Positions 33,669-44,643 of a stretch of 64,000 bases of DNA are shown piece by piece (position 1 is the stretch's first letter; every line of letters begins with the position of its first letter). A program made the position numbers and the translations under genes. A model generated the notes under the pieces. That model was not told where the DNA came from. It was given only the letters and a program-made list of their open reading frames with translations, and did not search any database. The stretch is from Cyprinodon diabolis (lineage: Eukaryota > Chordata > Actinopteri > Cyprinodontiformes > Cyprinodontidae), in contig CM060080.1 in assembly GCA_030533445.1 (NCBI GenBank), positions 10,458,717 through 10,522,716 of the forward strand. Reading direction: 5' to 3'.

Positions 33669-36600
33669 CTTTAGGTGATATATACCTTGAAGTTTATAGA
33701 ACTGTCTGTAGATTTGATTGACAGGATTGTTTGTCTGGCAGCAAACTTTTGTTTTTTTCACTGGTTGGTGAATTGTTCTTAAACACTACCGAATACCATT
33801 AATGAGCTTATTATGACAAAACAAATGCTATTATTAGGTATAGGACATCAGGCAGGATTTAATTAAGACTAAATGTTGAAATAGTTTGTCATTTTTAGTT
33901 TAAACTTTAACCATATATTGTATCAAGAGCTCACCTATTATAGACCAATCCTGCCATAATTAAAATACATTAGAAAAATAAATGAAGGACTTAATAACAT
34001 TGCTTGAAAAAGTAGCTAATAATATGAATTTGTGTGCCATTAAATGCTACAACATAATAAAAAGAAGATATATAGAATATATCTGGAGCAGACTACAGAG
34101 AGAGAGAGAGATTCAGCCTATATAGGTCACTTCCTTATACATTTGATCAATTATTCTTGTAAAAAATATATATTTTAACTTGGACTTTTATTAGTTTTTT
34201 TCTTCTTGCCTTTACGCTGATTTATTTTTAACCCACTTATTTTCTGTTAGACATTCTTAAAGTCTTTATTTCGTGTTTGTATATTTTTTGCAAGTAGGGT
34301 TTTTTGTTACAGATTTCCACCGTAACCCTTTCTATTTGTTTCATATTTATTCACTCCAACATTTTTAATAGATGTTTTTCTTTTCGTTTCATACTGATTT
34401 ACCTACTGGATACTTTGTTAATGTGGCATTGTATGCATTTATATTATTCAATATTGAACCAAAAAACTTTGAAAGACCTAAAAGATGAGACTGTGACTAA
34501 GCAAGATCAGTGTTCTTTGCACACATATTAAATAAATACAAAACAACCTTTATTCAAAGTACAGTATTTTTAAGTACTAAATTAATTCAGCTCCAGGTCA
34601 AACACATATCTGCATGTAAATATATCATTAAGTAAAGTATTGCATAACAATCGGAATAAAACAGTAACTCTGCCTCTGTAAGTCTCTTAACACTGAAAGA
34701 AGTAAAGCAGCTAGCAAATGCCTCGGTACCAGGCCCACAGGGCAATGGCCATTTTCAGAAACACCATGGTCACTGAACCAGCTTTTGGTACATTTGACTG
34801 TGTGGGTAGATGCCAAGTCCAGTGGGAAAATAGACTCAGAAATATTCATTTTTTTTTCCAATCAAACAAATGTAAAAACCCATTAGGTCTATAGCAGCAC
34901 TGAGTGTGGGCGTCAGAAAGCACAGTGAGAGCGTGGAACCACAAACCACCACCAACTGTAAGAACTTCCCTCTAGACTTCAGGAATGAGGATTTTGAGCC
35001 TCTTTACTTTTATCCCGAACTGGATAACAGTCCATTTACCTTTCTCTTTATCTCAGTTAGGCCATTTGTGGCATTGCATTTGGTTTAGAATAGGATTTGT
35101 CTGTGCATGGTGTCTCTTAATGCTCTAACTCCAAACTTATTCAACTAATTTCAAGCTACCCAAATTCTTGAATTAATTGCGTGACAGATGTCGGTGTTTT
35201 CCTAACATACTTTTTCCTTTCACTCAACTTTCTATCAATACTTTATAATTTAGTAATGCCCTTTTATATCTTATCTTCCTTGTGTAGGATATTCAAATGT
35301 GTCTTCTGGACTTCTGTCATTTCACCATGACTGTATAGAGACACACAGTTAAAAGAAATAAGTTTGAAATAATTAACGCCAAATGTATTGACTTTATACT
35401 AGCTCACCTTTCAGAGATTACTTAAAAAAACATTTCAATATTTCATAATTTTCAGTTTTTCAAATTAACCTGTTTTTCCTCAAGTATTTGTCTCATTGCA
35501 AACAACAACAACAACAACAAAAAATTGCAAAGCTTGATGTTGGCTCTAGTCAGCACAAGGTGGTCAAATAAGAGGCGAGTGAGGAAAAACTGATGCTGTA
35601 AACACCATGAGGAAGAGGAAGGATGAAGTAATTCTGGAGTAGAAACCCACACACACACCCTGAAGAGCCAGAGGGAGATGAGGATGCTGCTGCTGCTCTT
35701 CTCCTCAACTGCTCCACCCAAGCAAGCTTCTCCTCTCACCTCCCCTGCTAAGCAGTCGGCTTTCATGTTCTTTTCAAAGTCTCAGGTAGTATTACCCAGG
35801 GCAACCTTGGCAGAGCCTGGGGCAAAGGCAGCATGCAGCTCTGTAGCTGCGCAAACCACTGCAACACATCCGCACCCTTATTCAGGCATCAATGTTCCCT
35901 CATGCTATACCCACCCACGCACTGCCTTTACACACACACACACTCTTTGATTGTCTGAACGCCGTGGCTGTCATTAAGACTCATTAAGGGGGATGGTTTT
36001 ATTGAAGGCGGTCGTGTTCAGGCATCTGCTGAATTATTCATGTGCTCTTTCCACTTTCTCTTTCTCTCACGCACACACACATTTTTGAGATGCAGGAAGC
36101 TAGAGCAGACTACAGAGAGAGACATGCAGCCTATATAGGTCACTTCCTCCTCCACCCGCATTTTTTCGGAGAAGTGGAACTGGAAGGCTGGCGGGAGGGA
36201 GTAGAGACAGAGGCTTATTATAGCAGGCAGACACGCACGCACATACAGGCCACAACAGATAAAGGAGCATGCACCTCTGAGAATAGATTGTCATAGCTAT
36301 GAATGAGACTCCCAGCGGCTTAATGTGATGCTAATTCACCGCTGAGTAGACCGGCAGATAGACTCAGCACTCGGGTGTGATGGCATGAAGGCAATCCAGC
36401 CACATATCAAGATTCCCCAACATTTCATCACACGGTATATCCTTCTGCACAAACATATAGAGCATGCATGGAGTGGAAACACATTTACATTTGGTTTGAT
36501 CATATATTCCATCAAATATTCATTACACTTAGTCAGGGTTAAATATGCACAGTCACGTGGCTGCAATAGCAAGAAAAAAGTGGTGCTAAGTGTTGCGGGT

Positions 36601-36785
36601 AAATGCTCACTGGAGGCTAAGACATTAAATTGTTATGTTGATCAAGGTTAATTACAACTTGGTTCTTCTTTTTTGTTTCCATACATTATTTTATATTAAT
36701 TTAATTTGCAAGTTCAGAAATTTTATTTTATTTTCAAGGTCCAACCGTAGAGCAAAGAAGGAGACTTGTTAAAACACAAGCTCAA
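33669..36785. other. Unassigned interval, possible conserved DNA at 35650-36550
   Basis: No supported exon. A 45-49 bp segment is duplicated (34087-34135 and 36104-36148). A (CAA)n run lies at 35501-35521. Bases 35650-36550 have mixed composition and no repeat signature. A 90-codon plus frame at 35678-35950 starts with a hydrophobic run (MRMLLLLFSS), but its remainder is low complexity, and I do not call it a gene. Confidence 0.3.
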
Positions 36786-37065
36786 TTATGCCAGGCCAAA
36801 AATGCCCTTTAACGAGCGACCTTTCAGACACTTAGACGGGTTAGGGACATTGCAGGCTGACAAAAGAAGCCAAACAACCCCCATCCCAAAGGGGTGGACC
36901 CCTGTCTGTTCCAATATGCGTGTTTTCAAAACAAAAACAAGGCTTTGTTAGGCTGCAGTATAAAACCTCAAACTCTACGCTATTCCTCACATTTTGAATT
37001 GAAAAAGCTTCTTAGATGGGAAGCAAAATGTCTTCAAACTTGGAAACTAAGTCCGGATAACTGAG
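36786..37065 (+). repeat. Dispersed repeat (AAGTCCAGT family), copy 3
   Basis: Most complete copy: CCCTTTAACGAGCGACCTTTCAG, CATTGCAGGCTGACAAAAGAAGCC, CCCAAAGGGGTGGACC, AAAACAAGGCTTTGTTAGG, TATAAAACCTCAAACTC and TCTTCAAACTTGGAAAC. It contains no open frame. Comparable units occur at 26690, 33144 and, inverted, 39838. Confidence 0.75.
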
Positions 37066-39837
37066 AACCTCAACCAGCACAAGCTTAATTAAAGCTGCAA
37101 GGAGTAATAAAAACTATTCTCAGAATTTGGTGGCGCTACCAAGGATTTAAGCATGACAACATTTGTGCATTCATACATTCGCTCTTAAAATGTGTGCAAT
37201 AAGTTGTCAATAGGTGGTACTTATTTGTAAATCTTTACATTATTATTCACCTGATGATGAGAAAATTTAGACCACACCTCTGGAACTTACATTAAAAATC
37301 TGTTACATCAATTTGTTTGTCATTTGACATCCTAGTAAGAGAGTTAAAGATAGATGTTGGTAAGTAAAAATGTACTTGCTGGTGTCAGAATATTAAACAT
37401 AGTTTTGCTGGGAATCAGATCTGCGTTAATCTTAAAACAGCTTGGTTTGTCTTGGATGTTGATTATCAGGTTCAAATAATCATAACACCGTTTCATTATG
37501 AGTGTTGAAGCTTTAAGCCTTACCATGCCAATGCCCATTGATGAAAACGCTTGAAAAAGCTTTAATAAAAGTTTCCCACAGAGATTTCATCATTTGGACA
37601 GGAAATGGAAGGAGTACTCATACTACAAACTTCAGTTGATGCTCAGTTGTATTTGGGGAGGATCATCTCCCTGGCAACTAAATTGCAGTGTTGAAAAGGT
37701 TTATATTGACAAGAAATACTAAGAAAAATTAAACATCTTTAGAAAAGTCTTCAGATGATTTAGTTAAATTTACATTAACACAATAGAAGAAAACACCAGG
37801 CCCTTGGCTTGTGTGTCCTTATATTGCCCTTTGGAAGCTATAACCGTACCACCTTTACCAGGAAACTTCTACCCAAGGCTCCATGATGGCAGCTCCTCCT
37901 ACAAAGATAGCCCATCATTACTTGGAGTTCAAAATTACAGACAAAAACACAGAATATCAATTAATCTTCAGATCTACTTTTACAGCTTTGATGATCTTTA
38001 ATTAGCTATACATACATTGGTTTCCTTTTTTACTAGTGTGGTACCTGCAAACGCCCTTGGCAGTTCCTTACAAATGGAACATCGTAACAGTCGCCTAGGT
38101 TTATAAGGCTTTCTCTGGTTTGCTTTCCTGACCAAAAACAACACATTTTTGGCAATACTTCATTTCAGTATCAAGTAATCAATAACCTTCCAGCAGAGGT
38201 GGATAATTTAGGTCCATAAAGCAAAACCTCTGCCTTATTTTCCTTCATCCTTTTCCCTCAACCAATTAGCCCCTCAAGTGATTAGGTTGCATCGTGGAGC
38301 CAGAAATTCAAATGGATAAAACTGATCACTGTACAGGCCTTTTACTTTCTGGACCTGGTCATCCAACTCTACCTTTCAGTCACTTCATTCACAATAGAAC
38401 ACAACACACACACACAAAAAAAACACACAAAAAACCCCATCAGTGAGCCAGCCAAATGCGACTACATTTGCAATTGTTGGTTATTTGTCTCCACTGTGTG
38501 CATTATACCTGTTCAAAGGGATGGTTTATTCCATTACAGAAATAGTGACTTCAATTTTGGACTGTCACAACTGAGTTAAATGTCTCAACAGAATCTGAGA
38601 CCCAAAATTCAGCACACACAGGTTGTAGCATTTCAAAGGTTTATCCTCTCAAAAACCGTTAACAACTCAGAATACATTAAAATTACACCGGTAAAATGTT
38701 TACCAATAGACATGTAAGACATCGTTGGAAAGCTTAGACTCTCCAAAATTCAACCACCAAGTTCATTTTATGGACACAGCGAACACCAAAGCCGAATTAA
38801 CACAGATATAGCAGCATGTCAAAATGTGAACATGACAAAGCAGCCACAACAAGCAAGCGTGTCTTTATTACTGCTGTTCAAAAATACGATTTTCGAGAAT
38901 AAAAAAAACAGCTTTGAGTCATGTTCGAACTGATGCAGCTTGGGCTGTGTTTTATTCACCCAACATTTATGTATATATTCAGAAACTAGAAGGAGTTAGC
39001 TTTCAAATACTGTATCACAAATGTAATTTGGGCCTATAGTTCTTAAGTTATTTGTCTTTCCATTAAGATATGCAAAATAGGCGAGAATTTCCCAAAATGA
39101 CGAGGATGTTATTAAATATAAATCGGTGCTGCAGGAATCTTCTCAGCTAAGGCTAGCGGGGAGTCATATTCAGTCAGTGTAGAAGTTTCCAGACGGGCCA
39201 GACAATAAGTGAGTTGGGAAACCAGGCGAAAAAATATAGATATTGGTAAATGGAGGCACCCTAACCGGGCAGAGATTTCCAGAGATTAAAGGTCCAAGGC
39301 TTGGGTTATACAAGACTGATACATCAATGTAGACAGCGGCAAAGGCAAATAGATTGGGTCATGAGTAGGGCTGAGCATCTTGAATCGATAATCAATTGGA
39401 ACCGGTCCTAAGCTTTCGATTCTATTCAATTCCTTTTTTTGATGCCCAGTCCACCAACCGGAAATAGGAGTTGCCTAATATTGGGGGGAAAAGAAGCTGC
39501 AGTGTGTGCACAGTTTGTGCTGCGGCATTCTAAAGTTTGACATACTGTTATTTAAGGAAATGACCAGTCGGCAACAAGAGACACTGGTGATGGGATTACA
39601 TTATGCAAAGGATGGAGGACAACCAACATAATAGAACCTCACCTGGGTCAGAATGAGAGTCTCACCTTTGACCCCTAGACTGATGTGATAAGGATAAGGG
39701 AAGGTTTCCTGAGGGAGTGTGTTCCTAATTTACCTTAGCCTCTACAAGGGGGGCAGAGCCTTTTCTTCTCATACTGCTTTCCTCTTACCTTATGTCTTAC
39801 CGAATATCCGCCTTGTTTGTTCTGGGTATGCTGGTGA
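37066..39837. other. Unassigned interval
   Basis: AT-rich with no gene and no named repeat. A (CA)n-like stretch lies at 38404-38440. Confidence 0.35.
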
Positions 39838-40112
39838 AGATTCTTAGTCATCCAGGTCATAGCCATTCCAAAGAAGTTAAAAAACAATCCACTGGTCCTT
39901 GTTTCCAAGTTTGAAGACGTTTCGCTTCCCATCCGGAAGATTTTTCAATTCAAAATGTCTCAGATACTGTTGAGTTCGAGGCTTTATACATTAGCCCAAC
40001 AAAGCCTTTACAAAAAATGCTAATTGAAATGGACAAACGGGTCCACCCCATTGGAATGGGGGTCGTTTAGCTTCTTTTGTTAGCCTGAAATGCCCTATAC
40101 TTGTCTATGTCT
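39838..40112 (-). repeat. Dispersed repeat (AAGTCCAGT family), copy 4, inverted
   Basis: Reverse complement of copies 1-3: TTCCAAGTTTGAAGACGTTTCGCTTCCC, GAGGCTTTATACATTAGCC, GGGTCCACCCCATTGGAATGG and CTTCTTTTGTTAGCCTG. Unlike the others it extends into GTGAAGATTCTTAGTCATCCAGGTCATAG, probably the true family end. Confidence 0.75.
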
Positions 40113-42580
40113 CTGAAAGGGGTGGTTATTTGTGATGTTTTATATGAAAAAACCCACTAACAGAACGATGGAGCATGATATGTAATGGTTCCCTTGTCCA
40201 CAGTAGTAATTCATTACTTCTTCCATATCTAGTTTACTGGAACTGGTGTGCAGTAAAATAACGCTGAGTATAAAAACTCCTGCCTTCCTGTTTCTTTGCT
40301 TTTTCCTCCAGCTGAGAAACTCAGCCTAGCACTGCATTCAAAATCAGCTAAATAAAATAATAGAATTGTATAATAAAAGTTCCTGATTCATCAGAAAGGG
40401 GATATATGTAGATGTGTTTTAATGAGATTTTAAACAGTAAAGCTACATGTGAAGATGTAACTGTGAAAAGAAAATTCACAAGATTACATTAGAATTCATA
40501 AGTCTGAGATGTCTACCCTTCTCTGTGAATTAATACGTAAACATTTTCACAGTTACTGTCATACTGTTAACCTGGCATAAGCCAGATTGATCCATGTTGT
40601 TCAGTTTGAAATCCCCAATATCTGTCTGGAAATGCTCCTGTGGACGGTGTTCACAAAGGGAGGGAGATATAGAATAATTCTTTGAGCTGATTGGGTAAAT
40701 CATCAGGTGGCACAAACCTCCCAAGCTTTTAGCCAATCACAGCAGCAGTAGCGGTTGCAACCTTTCACATTCTTGAAGTGTTTTACAACTATTGGAGTTA
40801 ACTGATGAATCAAACTCTTACCAAATCCGGCCAGGGTGAAGACACAAACATCTCTTCATCCTCAAAGGCGAAAATGTTGTTATTTTACGTTCTTAAAAAC
40901 AAAATAGAGGATATTCCAGCTAAAACGGCACAGCCGGACCCACCTGCTGGCTTATCTGGACCCAATCGAATTTAAAACATTTGTAAATTACTGCATGTTG
41001 TCCGACGACAGTGTCTCATTTCCCTTGTGCCGCTTCTCCTGTTAATATGGTAAAGCCCTCCGGCAGAGCGTCCGGCACCAGGCTACCTGTGATACCAATT
41101 AGCCAATGAGCTGCTGTCAGTCTGGGTTGCTGCTGCTGCTACTTTTAGACACAGCAGGCAAACCTGTGGCAAGCCGGGCGATGGGAAAGAAGGAGAAGAA
41201 GATGAGAAAAAGAAAGCAGAGAAAGTGTGGACTGCTGGAAGTACTGCACACACACACATTAATTCCAATATTCTGGTGTGTAATGTAGCAAATGGGTCTT
41301 AAGTTCACTATAAATAACCAAAAACAAGCAGTTATAGTATAGATTACTTGTATCCATTGAATTTGTTTTAAGGGTGATCAATTCAGTGAAACTGAAAACA
41401 GCTATTTTCCAGGCAGTTTGGGTTAATTACATTTCTGTAGTGCCTTTTTTCCAGATTTTGCTTGACATTTTGGAAAACTTCCACACTGGGCACATTTCAA
41501 CACACAGACAGCATGCATACCCTCATGTCGTTAAGTGTCTGCAGCAGGATGCTGCATATGTTTTATAAAAACTGTTGTGGAGAGCGTTATTCCTTCTGCC
41601 ATTATCTGCTGGGTAAAATGGCAAATGCTGGGCAAATGGCATCACAGTAAATGACTTAAAATACTTAAGCTAAAAACAAAGGTTGGTTCTGTTTTGGTAA
41701 CGTTGGTATTAATTGATTATATCCTATTTGAATAGGATTCACTTATTTTTTTTTTGATAAAAGATAATTGTCAGATTTCAATTTTTCATTCATCTACAAT
41801 CATTACTTTCATGTTATTACCTATAGATTTTTGTAAGCAAACATTTTTCTTCCATTTCCTTTAAAACTTTAGTTTCTTTTCAGAAAAGCTTCAATGAGCT
41901 CATATAAAATATAAAAAGAAATTCTGACCCACAGACTAACCTGCAGCCGGTGAAAACGTCAATCTTTGTCAGTCCACAGCTCAAGAATGGCACGCCATGC
42001 AACCCATTAAAACCAATTTGGTCCGACTGCCACAGCTCAGAGGTCCGTGACCAGTCAACCCATGGTGAATTAATGATGGATTTTCAAACTTTGGTGGTTC
42101 CACTTGATTGCTGGGTTTTATTTCCTGTACCTACAGTGTCATTTATTATTATGTACTGAAAAGGGAGCTTAGTGAGGGATAATTTTTGCAGATTCAATCC
42201 AGTCATTTTTTTTTTTTCTGTTTTAGTTTATCTATAAAAAAGTTTCTTGAGGAAACTGCATGACTTTCCCTTTGGCTCTGCTTAAAAAAATATTTTCAGC
42301 ATCCCTTATCTAATAACATTTGTTTTTTAAAGAAATCCAACAGGTATCAGCTGGTTTTCTGAAAAGTATGTTGAAATTGTTCACAGTTTGTGATTTATTA
42401 CAGTTATTACAGATTTATTACAATTTTTCAATCTGCTTTCTGCTTTTACATTTTATAAATGACAATTAGAACTGTGGCAGATCTGTTATAGTTCTTTGTC
42501 AGCAAACGTTTTCTTCTTCCCAGTCTTTAAAGTTTTGTAAAGTGTGCCACTACTCATTTTTGTTTTTGACAAATTATCCA
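40113..42580. other. Unassigned interval
   Basis: No gene is supported. Bases 40850-41110 are richer in CpG (GCACAGCCGGACCC, GTCCGGCACCAGGC) and could be a degenerate transposon, but no ends were found. Confidence 0.3.
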
Positions 42581-42931
42581 ACCTGATCAGTGAATCTTTG
42601 CTGCCCATCCAGAAATATCATGGGCATTCTGGGTGCTTCCCTAAGTAATGCCCAGGTTGCCTGGATTGTGGATGCCCATCTCAATGTGCTTAAAACTTGT
42701 CATATATACAATCTCCGCCTGTTTAGTCACTCTTTGCTGGTTTGTCGTCATTACTTTGTCCCCTTCTTGTTGTGAACATTCTTGGTTTTGAGCATTTTTT
42801 GTTTTTTTTGTGGATTTGTATTTTAGGATTTTTGCTTCTGTTAAACTTGTGTCATTGAAACATTCAAGTAACCACCTTAGGCTTTTGTCTGCATTTGGGT
42901 CCTGACAAACCTCCACCCCGACTGTCACAGT
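42581..42931 (+). repeat. LTR-like repeat, forward partial copy
   Basis: TTGTGAACATTCTTGGTTTTGAGC to CTGCATTTGGGTCCTGACAAACC matches the 3' part of the probable solo LTR at 2583-3061 (CTCTGCATTTGGGTCCTCC, then CTTGACA). Its left limit is unclear. Confidence 0.5.
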
Positions 42932-42944
42932 GGGGGTGGAGGTT
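42908..42944. repeat. Inverted repeat at the junction of two LTR-like copies
   Basis: AACCTCCACCCC and GGGGTGGAGGTT pair across about 13 bases containing GACTGTCACAG. The repeat marks the point where a forward copy meets a reversed copy of the same repeat. Confidence 0.85.
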
Positions 42945-43160
42945 ATATGGGAGAGAGAAACAAAGACCAGGCTAATTAGCAGATTGGGAGCAGGTGTGAA
43001 CAGAGGCAAGAAGGGAGCTAGGGAAAAAGAGACTGACACAAGAGGGCAAACAGGAAATATCTAAGAACTCAAATACAATCAAAGATACCTAGAACACAAG
43101 ACTCGAAATAAGACCAATGAAAACTCAAAATAAAACTTGAACAAAACCAAAACCATTACA
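42932..43160 (-). repeat. LTR-like repeat, reverse partial copy
   Basis: GATTGGGAGCAGGTGTGAACAGAGG, AAGGGAGCTAGGG, GACACAAGAGGGCAAACAGG and GAACAAAACCAAAACCATTACA run in the same order as 53562-53910. Confidence 0.65.
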
Positions 43161-43329
43161 TGCACGAAGTCCTGGTAAATTAGCTCATAGATGCTCGTAG
43201 CTCGGCTTCAACAGCAGGATTTGCCCATGACCACCTCACGAAGGGAGCATGAATTTCAAACATGATTTTCTCCCAACCTCACTATTCCTGATTGGGAGGT
43301 GGTCATGAGAGGCTGGTCGCCCCTCGTTA
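43161..43329. repeat. Short segment with an inverted repeat
   Basis: CATGACCACCTC (near 43228) and GAGGTGGTCATG (near 43297) are inverted. The segment ends at CGTTACCCCCTG, which may be the end of a hAT-like element pointing left (CAGGGGGTAACG on the minus strand). Confidence 0.6.
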
Positions 43330-43364
43330 CCCCCTGTACACTACACGACGCATGGTGTAGTGTA

Positions 43365-44515
43365 TGTTATCGGCGCCAGCCCTAGGGGTAAGCTGGGCGG
43401 CAGCAAGTGGCACACAGCTAGCGTAGGCTGTGTTGCCTAAAACAAAGTCTCTGGCTGTAGGTCTGTGGACAGATGAGGGAGACACGTTAACAGACCATAG
43501 ATCATTTACTTCTGACACTTAACACAATTATCACATTCACACATCCATACAATAGACAATAATCCATAAAATAACAACACAATAAATAATAACAATTAAA
43601 TTAAAACCAATACACATAGTTGACAAAATGTAAAAAGTACAAATAATAAAATATAGACTTTAAATAATAACACAATAAATAATAGCAGTTAAATTAAAAC
43701 CAATACACATAATTAACAAAATGTAAAAAGTAGAAATAATAACATATAGACTTTAAATAAAATACAATTCACATCAATTATAAAATATATCAAAAAGACA
43801 ATACAATAACATTAAACACGTTTCCTCACTTTAATATCATTCTATCATTGCAGCAAAGTGCTTATTTTACTTGTTAGTGCCAAAAAACACTATCATCACG
43901 TCACTTCCGCTCTCACTCACATACACACACAGAAGCGCGGAGCTAGATCAAAAGAAAAGCACCTCCGAATGGCGGGCTGAACCACTAACACCCAACATGG
44001 CGGTCTCAATAACCCGAACACAGACGCTCATTTGCGCCAAAACCACGCTCAAGCTTATGTGAGCACGCCAGAAACCTATCCACAGAGCACACACCGGCTC
44101 CATACGTCGGTTTCACACCACCAAACCATCCGCAATCAGCAAAGCGACCACACGAAACGGCGGAGGCACACACACACTACAAAACGCACTGATACTTCGT
44201 CCTTAAGTTTTTAGAAACAGCAACCGTTTCACCAGTGTTTCCACACTAACACACACTCATCTACATGTTATCAGGACCACGTTTAAGTTCACATATTTTA
44301 TGTTTTATCGACATACCTGTGGACAGATGAGGGAGACACGTTAACAGACCATAGCTCATTTACTTCACAGTGGCGCAACTGCACCCTCTGCTGGAGTGGA
44401 TGTACACAGGGACCTTTACTATATAGAGTACACATTAGTATTGCAATACAAAAAAAAGAGGGGGTGTCTGTTTTCATAAAAACTTATAATATAGCGTTTT
44501 TTTCAACCTACTACA
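43365..44515 (-). repeat. 3' LTR, 1151 bp
   Basis: In plus coordinates it begins TGTTATCGGCGCC and ends CAACCTACTACA. It is collinear with the 5' LTR, with about eleven base differences and a 33-bp deletion at 44366. The internal 53-bp direct repeat is present in slightly altered form (43463 and 44317), as is the 93-bp tandem duplication (43576 and 43669). Confidence 0.95.
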
Positions 44516-44530
44516 CTCTCCCCTGCTTCA
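44516..44530 (-). other. Polypurine tract
   Basis: Directly before the 3' LTR the minus strand reads GAAGCAGGGGAGAG, a purine-rich stretch at the position where plus-strand DNA synthesis is primed. Confidence 0.85.
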
Positions 44531-44643
44531 AGAGATGACTCCGGCATCTTGTACTAAAGTGTATAGTCAGGTCAACATACAGTCAGTGTCAGCATGTATG
44601 GTCCTCTAATAATGTCAAAAGAGTACTAACTCTCGTCACAAGT

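Noticed and set aside
35678..35950. 90-codon frame with a hydrophobic start as a small secreted protein
   Set aside because: After the first 10 residues it is low-complexity. It ends in a (CA)n-derived THTHT stretch, and no promoter or splice context is convincing.
43327..43518. Frames starting MSEVND/MSEVNEL near both ends of the gypsy element
   Set aside because: They lie within the LTR repeats and occur twice because the LTRs are duplicated. No gene is indicated.
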